From assembly GCA_049522195.1 (NCBI GenBank), contig JBEKOB010000060.1:1-27530 (forward strand): 27,530 nucleotides of DNA, in the 5' to 3' direction. A program made the translations under genes and the position numbers. How positions within the stretch are numbered: position 1 is the stretch's first letter; every line of letters starts with the position of its first letter. Positions 23,144 through 27,530 of this stretch are shown one piece after another. The notes under the pieces were generated by a model. That model saw only the letters and a list, made by a program, of their open reading frames with translations. It had not been told where the DNA came from and did no database searches. Source of the DNA: UBA9647 sp049522195. Its GTDB lineage: Bacteria; Bacteroidota; Ignavibacteria; UBA10030.

Positions 23144-24265
23144 GTGACAGAATTCCGGCATACAATTCCCATAATTCCTTTCATCGCTCCCAAAGACCTT
23201 GCATTGCTTCTTCTCGGTCTTGTCAGTCTCGCCGCGTACGTCACCATACAAGCTTTCTCCTCGCGCGCAGGTACACAAACCACAGATGTGGCAAGGAACG
23301 CCTCAGCGATGATGGAGCGAGCCACTGCTGCCGTACGAGAAGATTTCGTTTCGCACGGCGGTCACTTCAACGATGCTATTGACCCGAACCATACCGGACT
23401 GATTGGTGAGGAGTATTCAGACATCACTTCCACAGTGGGGAGTCTGGAAGCCAAGCGGACAACCACAAATCCGAATGCGGCGGCCATGCTTGTCCAGCTT
23501 CTGCAGGAAGCGGGGGTTGCTGCCGGTGACACGATTGCTGTGGGATGTTCAGGGTCATTCCCCGCCCTCGCCATCGCGACGGTGTCAGCTGCGAAGTCGT
23601 TTGGCGTGCATCCCGTTCTGATCCTTTCGATCGGTGCGTCATCGTTCGGAGCTACGCGGCCTGATCAGACACTGCTCGACCTCTATGAAGCGCTCAGACA
23701 GACAAGTGATCTGAAGGTCCCCGTAGCCGCCGTTTCGCTTGGAGGTGCGAAAGATGTCGGCTCCGACTTTGAGCCGGACGTCAGAGAAAAACTGATTGAG
23801 AAGATCCGACATTCGGGCATCCCATTCCTGTATGAGTCCGATCTCCGGAAAAATGTTGCCCAACGAATGCAGATCTACTTCGGCACATCCTCAAAAAGGA
23901 GAATCGCTGCGTTCGTGAACATCGGCGGCAGCTATGCGGACCTGGGCACAAATCCTCTGATACTGAAAGTTGAGCCGGGTGTCAACAAGGAGATGACAAT
24001 TCCTGCAGACGAAACGACACATGGTGTTGTTTTTGCGATGGCCAAGCAGCATATTCCAGTAATCCATCTCCTCCATATCAAGGAGCTGGCTCTGAGATAC
24101 GGTCTTCCGTGGGATCCAATTCCCCTGCCGATAATTTCAAGTCGAAGTCTGCAATCAGGCTCCGGAGCACTTCGCACCACGTGGGCGGTAACAGGTGCAT
24201 ACTTCGTATCGGTCATCCTCATCGTAGTCTACTACAGAAAAGTTTTCTTTCGAAAATACTCTTGA
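23144..24265 (+). CDS. pgsW: Poly-gamma-glutamate system protein PgsW
   Basis: 373 residues from GTG 23144, 3 nt after the pgsC stop. One membrane helix near residues 18-37 and a second near 347-366 enclose a roughly 300-residue soluble domain. Visible conserved spots are AVGCSGSFPALAIA (132-145), LSIGASSFGATRPDQTLLD, and NIGGSYADLGTNP. It matches what I recall of the family named poly-gamma-glutamate system protein (PgsW), defined by co-occurrence with pgsB and pgsC in Fusobacteria and some other phyla. No biochemical activity is established. The two-helix topology suggests a domain on one face of the inner membrane anchored at both ends. It may replace or assist PgsA, which is not in this window. 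Confidence 0.82.
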   Translation: MTEFRHTIPIIPFIAPKDLALLLLGLVSLAAYVTIQAFSSRAGTQTTDVARNASAMMERATAAVREDFVSHGGHFNDAIDPNHTGLIGEEYSDITSTVGSLEAKRTTTNPNAAAMLVQLLQEAGVAAGDTIAVGCSGSFPALAIATVSAAKSFGVHPVLILSIGASSFGATRPDQTLLDLYEALRQTSDLKVPVAAVSLGGAKDVGSDFEPDVREKLIEKIRHSGIPFLYESDLRKNVAQRMQIYFGTSSKRRIAAFVNIGGSYADLGTNPLILKVEPGVNKEMTIPADETTHGVVFAMAKQHIPVIHLLHIKELALRYGLPWDPIPLPIISSRSLQSGSGALRTTWAVTGAYFVSVILIVVYYRKVFFRKYS

Positions 24266-24276
24266 AGGATACAGCC

Positions 24277-24879
24277 ATGAAATTCTTGTTGTCTTTCATC
24301 CTACTCGCTTTGATCGCCGGGTTCGCATGGACGCCGGCCACTGCACAGAAACAGGCGGTCAAGCTTGAACAACCGGTGCTCCTTACTTCCTGCGGACAGA
24401 GTCCCGGGCCGCTAAAGTTCAAGATCTTCTTCGGAAGATTGGGTGTAGACCATGTGTACAACATGCAGGCGTCGGTGAGCGATCTCGCTGCGAAGAAAAA
24501 GGAAGGAAAACCATTCAAGTCCCTGATCATTGTGACAGGTGCGAGCCTCAAGGGAATGGGAGCGGCGAAGGTCTCAATGGACGAAGAGCTGGACAGGATA
24601 AAGAAGCTGATCGCGGAAGCGAAGAAACAGGGGATTAAAGTCGTTGGAGCGCACGTTGAGGGAATGGAACGGCGTGCTCAAGGCGCAGCCCCCGGTGACA
24701 ACTCTGACGAAATGTCCATCGATGCCGTGTGTCCGCAATCGGATCTGCTCGTCGTTCGAAAAGACGGGGATGAAGACAAGAGGTTCACCGCTATCTCCAC
24801 AGGAAAGAAGATCCCGCTTGTGATGTTTGAGAAGAACATGGAGCTCTCTGACGTTCTGAAAAACCTCTACCAGAAGTAG
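24277..24879 (+). CDS. Exported protein of unknown function, DUF6305-like, in the pgs operon
   Basis: 200 residues from ATG 24277 (GAAGGA 8 nt upstream; an open frame further upstream lies inside pgsW and is not used). A signal peptide covers about 1-24. The mature part is alpha/beta in character: VLLTSCGQSPGP (35-46), SLIIVTGASLKGMGAAKVS (82-100), a helical DEELDRIKKLIAEAKKQG stretch, VVGAHVEGMERRAQG (122-136), CPQSDLLVVRKDGDEDK, and a C-terminal ISTGKKIPLVMFEKN. Two cysteines, C39 and C152, could form a disulfide. The pattern fits DUF6305, a guess from memory. It lies 11 nt after pgsW and 3 nt before the TRAP permease, so it could be a periplasmic ligand-binding partner of that permease or a factor for the polymer synthase. 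Confidence 0.7.
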   Translation: MKFLLSFILLALIAGFAWTPATAQKQAVKLEQPVLLTSCGQSPGPLKFKIFFGRLGVDHVYNMQASVSDLAAKKKEGKPFKSLIIVTGASLKGMGAAKVSMDEELDRIKKLIAEAKKQGIKVVGAHVEGMERRAQGAAPGDNSDEMSIDAVCPQSDLLVVRKDGDEDKRFTAISTGKKIPLVMFEKNMELSDVLKNLYQK

Positions 24880-24882
24880 CGT

Positions 24883-26175
24883 ATGGACCTGACAACTTAT
24901 GCCCTGATTATTCTCGGCGTGATGGTGCTGGCGTACGCTGTTGCGAAGTTGCTGAAGCTCTCGACCGAGATTTCGATGTTCGTCGCTGCCGTTGCCGGAT
25001 GTGTAGCGGGAGGATTTGGGATTTCCCCCCGCCATATCGCCGAAGGGGCGATGACCTATCTCGATATCAATCTGATTTTCATCACCGCTACGCTCTTCAT
25101 GAATATTCTGAAAGAATCGGGGGGTGTGGCGTTCGTGGTTCGTGGCATGTTCAAGCGGTTTCGCCACCAAAGGGCAATTTTGTTGATCCTCCTCACGATC
25201 CTGCTCCTGATCCCCGGGGCTTTGACGGGAGCTGGAAGCGTCACTGTTCTTATCACCGGGGGCATGGTATCCACCGTATTGCTCGGACTGGGAGTCCCAA
25301 AAGTCAAGACAGCGGCGATCGTGTTCATACTTGCCGGATTGAGCGCTGCAGCGCCGCCTATCAGCCTTTGGGCAATGATGACTGCTGCCGGTGTCAACAT
25401 GCCGTATGTCGGATTCTTCTGGCCGCTGATGTTGCCCTGCCTCATCGCCGGATTGATCACGATATTCTTTCTCGGATGGAAAGGGGCTCCGGCAGATCTC
25501 GACAAAGCTCTTGCTGAACTTCCAATTGCGCCGGCGGGGATGAACTGGCTGAAGATCATCCTGCCGTTTGTTGTATTCCTCGGTCTTATTTTTATAGGAA
25601 GAACCTGGCCCCATTCAACGGTTGTGACAGGTCTCCCGCTGATGTTTCTATGTGCCGCTTTGACATCGTATCTTTTGTCGCCACAGAAGATCAACTTCCT
25701 TCAGATTTCCCGGAGGACGATTGAGCAGCTGTTGCCTCTTCTCGGCACGTTGACATGCGTAGGAATTCTCGTTCAAATCATGACACTCACAGGTGTCCGG
25801 GGATTGCTCGCGGTGACGACGGTGACGCTCCCGATTGCAGTCGTCTATGCATCGCTCTTCATCGTGCTCCCAGTGTCTGAGGCGGTTCTGATGTGGGGTG
25901 CGGCACCGGTCCTCGGCGTTCCTCTGGTGCTTCTTTTTAATACGATGGGTCTGAACCCCATCGTCGCACTTGCGGGGATGAGCATTATCTGGCCGCTCGG
26001 CGACGCTCTTCCTCCGACAGCGATCATCGGTAGACTGACAGTTGATGTTACCGGATTCGATGGTCCCTACAGGCAATTTCTCAAGGCGTGCCTGGTCCCG
26101 GCGATCATGATGATGATCATCGGAACACTGATGGTTATCTACAGCAAACAACTCGGTTTCCTGACAGGACTCTAG
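24883..26175 (+). CDS. TRAP/DctM-type large permease, orphan, in the pgs operon
   Basis: 430 residues, about 12 hydrophobic segments, a size typical of DctM (TRAP large subunit). Family-like segments are IPGALTGAGSVTVLITGGM (94 residues in from the start onward), LSAAAPPISLWAMMTAAGV, and the internally repeated LGDALPPTAIIGRL near the C-terminus, giving an inverted-repeat ion-transporter appearance. DctM-like proteins couple Na+ gradients to organic-anion transport. The expected partners, a DctP binding protein and a DctQ small subunit, are missing from the window; the only exported neighbour is the DUF6305-like protein. ATG 24883 follows the previous stop by 3 nt. The substrate may be glutamate, a glutamate oligomer, or something unrelated. 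Confidence 0.82.
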   Translation: MDLTTYALIILGVMVLAYAVAKLLKLSTEISMFVAAVAGCVAGGFGISPRHIAEGAMTYLDINLIFITATLFMNILKESGGVAFVVRGMFKRFRHQRAILLILLTILLLIPGALTGAGSVTVLITGGMVSTVLLGLGVPKVKTAAIVFILAGLSAAAPPISLWAMMTAAGVNMPYVGFFWPLMLPCLIAGLITIFFLGWKGAPADLDKALAELPIAPAGMNWLKIILPFVVFLGLIFIGRTWPHSTVVTGLPLMFLCAALTSYLLSPQKINFLQISRRTIEQLLPLLGTLTCVGILVQIMTLTGVRGLLAVTTVTLPIAVVYASLFIVLPVSEAVLMWGAAPVLGVPLVLLFNTMGLNPIVALAGMSIIWPLGDALPPTAIIGRLTVDVTGFDGPYRQFLKACLVPAIMMMIIGTLMVIYSKQLGFLTGL

Positions 26176-26209
26176 TGGCCAGTTGCTTGAAGGAATCACT
26201 TAAGCGGCG

Positions 26210-26393
26210 ATGAAATACGAAAACCGAAGTCCTAAACCCTAAGGAAGCCCGAAACACGAAATTCGAAAGAGGAAATTGTCGTGCATCAGCCATGGTATCT
26301 TTCAGATCTCGCATTTAGTGTTTCGAAGTTCCCTCAAATTTGAAAATTGATTTCGGATTTCCTTCGGATTTCGATATTCGCATTTCGGACTTG
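26210..26393. repeat. Degenerate inverted intergenic repeat (cgaaatcc/cctaaac family), copy 2
   Basis: The left part (26210-26277) reads gaaatacgaaaaccgaag, cctaaaccctaagg, cgaaacacgaaattcgaaag. The right part (26307-26393) has the complementary style: tttagtgtttcgaag, gatttcggatttcc, ttcggatttcgatattcg. A non-repetitive centre of about 30 nt separates them. This is the same vocabulary and inverted design as the element at 11399-11607. It splits the operon between the permease gene and the 51-residue membrane protein. Confidence 0.72.
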
Positions 26394-26415
26394 CTCTCTA
26401 TATCACGGAGTTCTC

Positions 26416-26571
26416 ATGGAGTTTATTGTAACAATCATCTACTACTGTCTCGTCGGATTCGTCAGCATCCTGCTGATCTACAATCTGATCAAGACAAAGG
26501 AATGGCAGAAAGAGGTATTGTACATCCTCGTCCTGATTCCGTTCCTCCTCAGGTTATTTATGTTGAAGTGA
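26416..26571 (+). CDS. Small two-helix membrane protein, 51 residues, in the pgs operon
   Basis: ATG 26416 is preceded by CGGAG at 5-nt spacing, a good RBS; the longer open frame upstream translates the repeat element and is not credible. The sequence has helix one at about 4-24 (IVTIIYYCLVGFVSILLIYN), a short polar loop (IKTKEWQKE), and helix two at about 33-50. I recognise no family. In Bacillus a similarly short membrane protein, PgsE/CapE (about 47-55 residues), is needed for polymer production, so a comparable role is conceivable, but nothing in the sequence proves homology. The M14-type gene begins 7 nt after its stop. Confidence 0.62.
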   Translation: MEFIVTIIYYCLVGFVSILLIYNLIKTKEWQKEVLYILVLIPFLLRLFMLK

Positions 26572-26578
26572 GAATCGC

Positions 26579-27530
26579 ATGAACGCGTCGATCCGGAAAA
26601 TCGTTCTGTGCCTCGGGGGATTGGTCCTGCTTGTACTGTCGGGAATGGATTTCTATCAGAGCAGGCGTCTGAAGGAGCCCGTCGTCATCGGTAATGGCGT
26701 GACACAGATCCAAAAGTTGAGTAACTATTTCCCTCCAATCGAGGGAACGGCGAACGACTGCAATATCTATGTGCTTGAAGGTAAAGAGCCGGGCGCAACG
26801 ATTTGTATTCTAGGGGGTACTCATCCCGAAGAACCGGCGGGACGTCTTGCTGCATGGATCTTCGCTGAAAACGCGGTGATGCAGAAGGGACGACTCATCG
26901 TTGTTCTGAGTGCCAACCGGAGTGGAACGACGGTCACGCGCCTCGGAGGGGCGTATCCGCCGGAGTACACTATTCCGTCTCCTTGGGGTGGACAGAGGTT
27001 CCGCATGGGAGATCGATGGTCGAATCCGCTCGATCAGTGGCCTGATCCCGAGGTGTATATCCACTATCCGAGCGGACAGTACCTTGCCTATATGGACAGT
27101 CGCAATCTCAACCGCTGCTGGCCGGGCCGCCCGAATGGAACGCTGACCGAGAAGACAACGTATGCGTTGCTCGAGATGATCAGGAAGGAAAAGGTCGACA
27201 TCGTGCTCGACTTGCATGAAGCGGAGTTGCAGTACCCCGTGATCAGCACCATCGTGACTCATGAAAAAGGGCAGGAGCTGGCGGCGATTGTCTCAATGAC
27301 GCTGACCGACCTTGAGGGATTCAAAATGGGGATGGAATTCTCGCCCAAAAACCTCCACGGTCTCTCGCACAGGGAAATCGGCGACTATTCCGAAGCTATT
27401 TCAATGCTGTTTGAATCCCCCGAGCCGTTCCTTGACGCCACGAGGGGAAAGACCACGACGGAGCAGTTGCTGACCGGGAAGGATGATTTCGTTGTGAAGG
27501 CCGGCAAGCATGGGCTCTTGTTCGAGAAGA
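26579..27530 (+). CDS. Membrane-anchored succinylglutamate desuccinylase/aspartoacylase-like zinc enzyme (M14), C-terminus beyond right edge
   Basis: 317 residues are visible from ATG 26579. An N-terminal membrane anchor (7-23) is followed by an M14/AstE-AspA fold. The first zinc pair is H82-x-x-E85 (GGTHPEEPAG), the substrate-binding RNLNRCWPG is at 175-183 (the DLNRxFPG-type motif), and the third zinc ligand is H213 (LDLHEAE). Family members cleave N-acyl amino acids or peptide bonds with a single Zn2+. Poly-gamma-glutamate can be cut by a zinc hydrolase of related carboxypeptidase type (phage PghP), so this protein is a plausible polymer-processing enzyme or a deacylase for glutamate derivatives. 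The anchor suggests its catalytic domain faces the periplasm. A GTGAGA stretch precedes the start. The rest of the gene is outside the window. Confidence 0.88.
   Translation, partial: MNASIRKIVLCLGGLVLLVLSGMDFYQSRRLKEPVVIGNGVTQIQKLSNYFPPIEGTANDCNIYVLEGKEPGATICILGGTHPEEPAGRLAAWIFAENAVMQKGRLIVVLSANRSGTTVTRLGGAYPPEYTIPSPWGGQRFRMGDRWSNPLDQWPDPEVYIHYPSGQYLAYMDSRNLNRCWPGRPNGTLTEKTTYALLEMIRKEKVDIVLDLHEAELQYPVISTIVTHEKGQELAAIVSMTLTDLEGFKMGMEFSPKNLHGLSHREIGDYSEAISMLFESPEPFLDATRGKTTTEQLLTGKDDFVVKAGKHGLLFEK

Noticed and set aside
24574..25614. Long minus-strand open frame (346 codons) opposite the DUF6305-like and permease genes
   Set aside because: It lies antisense to two well-supported genes, is rich in His/Arg/Gln/Glu in the manner of shadow frames, and shows no domain or RBS.

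Overview
The window is a gene-dense chromosomal stretch of a Gram-negative-type bacterium. GC content is moderate, near 50-55% by eye. Shine-Dalgarno sites (GGAG or GGAGG) precede most genes. Exported proteins carry signal peptides (Sec, and one Tat), including GH3 and M16 enzymes and a TolB-propeller/amidohydrolase fusion. Intergenic spaces contain degenerate repeats built from words such as cgaaatcc, ccgaaac and cctaaac. I infer a member of the FCB superphylum close to Ignavibacteriota/Chlorobiota rather than a classical Bacteroidetes, because SD sites are well used. There is no rRNA or other direct phylogenetic marker to confirm this.

Positions 1-15,650 form a minus-strand block. Read in the direction of transcription (right to left) it holds: a secreted beta-propeller/amidohydrolase fusion; a nitrilase-superfamily amidohydrolase; MntP; two small integral membrane proteins; a nucleotidyltransferase-like protein; a two-subunit molybdenum hydroxylase (2Fe-2S subunit plus Tat-exported Mo-binding subunit); an alpha/beta hydrolase; an aldo/keto reductase; rubrerythrin; a secreted YtcJ-type amidohydrolase; and a GH3 beta-glucosidase that runs off the left edge. 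Most of this is metabolic and detoxification housekeeping.

Positions 15,875-21,296 hold an L-2-hydroxyglutarate oxidase-like flavoenzyme (plus), elongation factor P (minus), an 880-bp repeat-rich intergenic region with two copies of a GC-rich palindrome and other inverted repeats, and a translationally coupled pair of M16 peptidases (minus), one with HxxEH and one without.

Positions 21,568-27,530 are a plus-strand operon and the most interesting part: pgsB - pgsC - pgsW - an exported protein of unknown function (DUF6305-like) - an orphan TRAP/DctM-type permease - a 51-residue two-helix membrane protein - a membrane-anchored zinc-dependent M14 succinylglutamate desuccinylase/aspartoacylase-like enzyme (cut by the right edge). 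Inference: this is a non-canonical poly-gamma-glutamate (or related gamma-linked polymer) system. PgsB makes the polymer and PgsC acts with it in the membrane. PgsA/CapA and CapD/GGT are absent from the window, and an exported DUF, a permease and a zinc hydrolase sit in their place. The operon leader carries a perfect 12-bp GC-rich hairpin.
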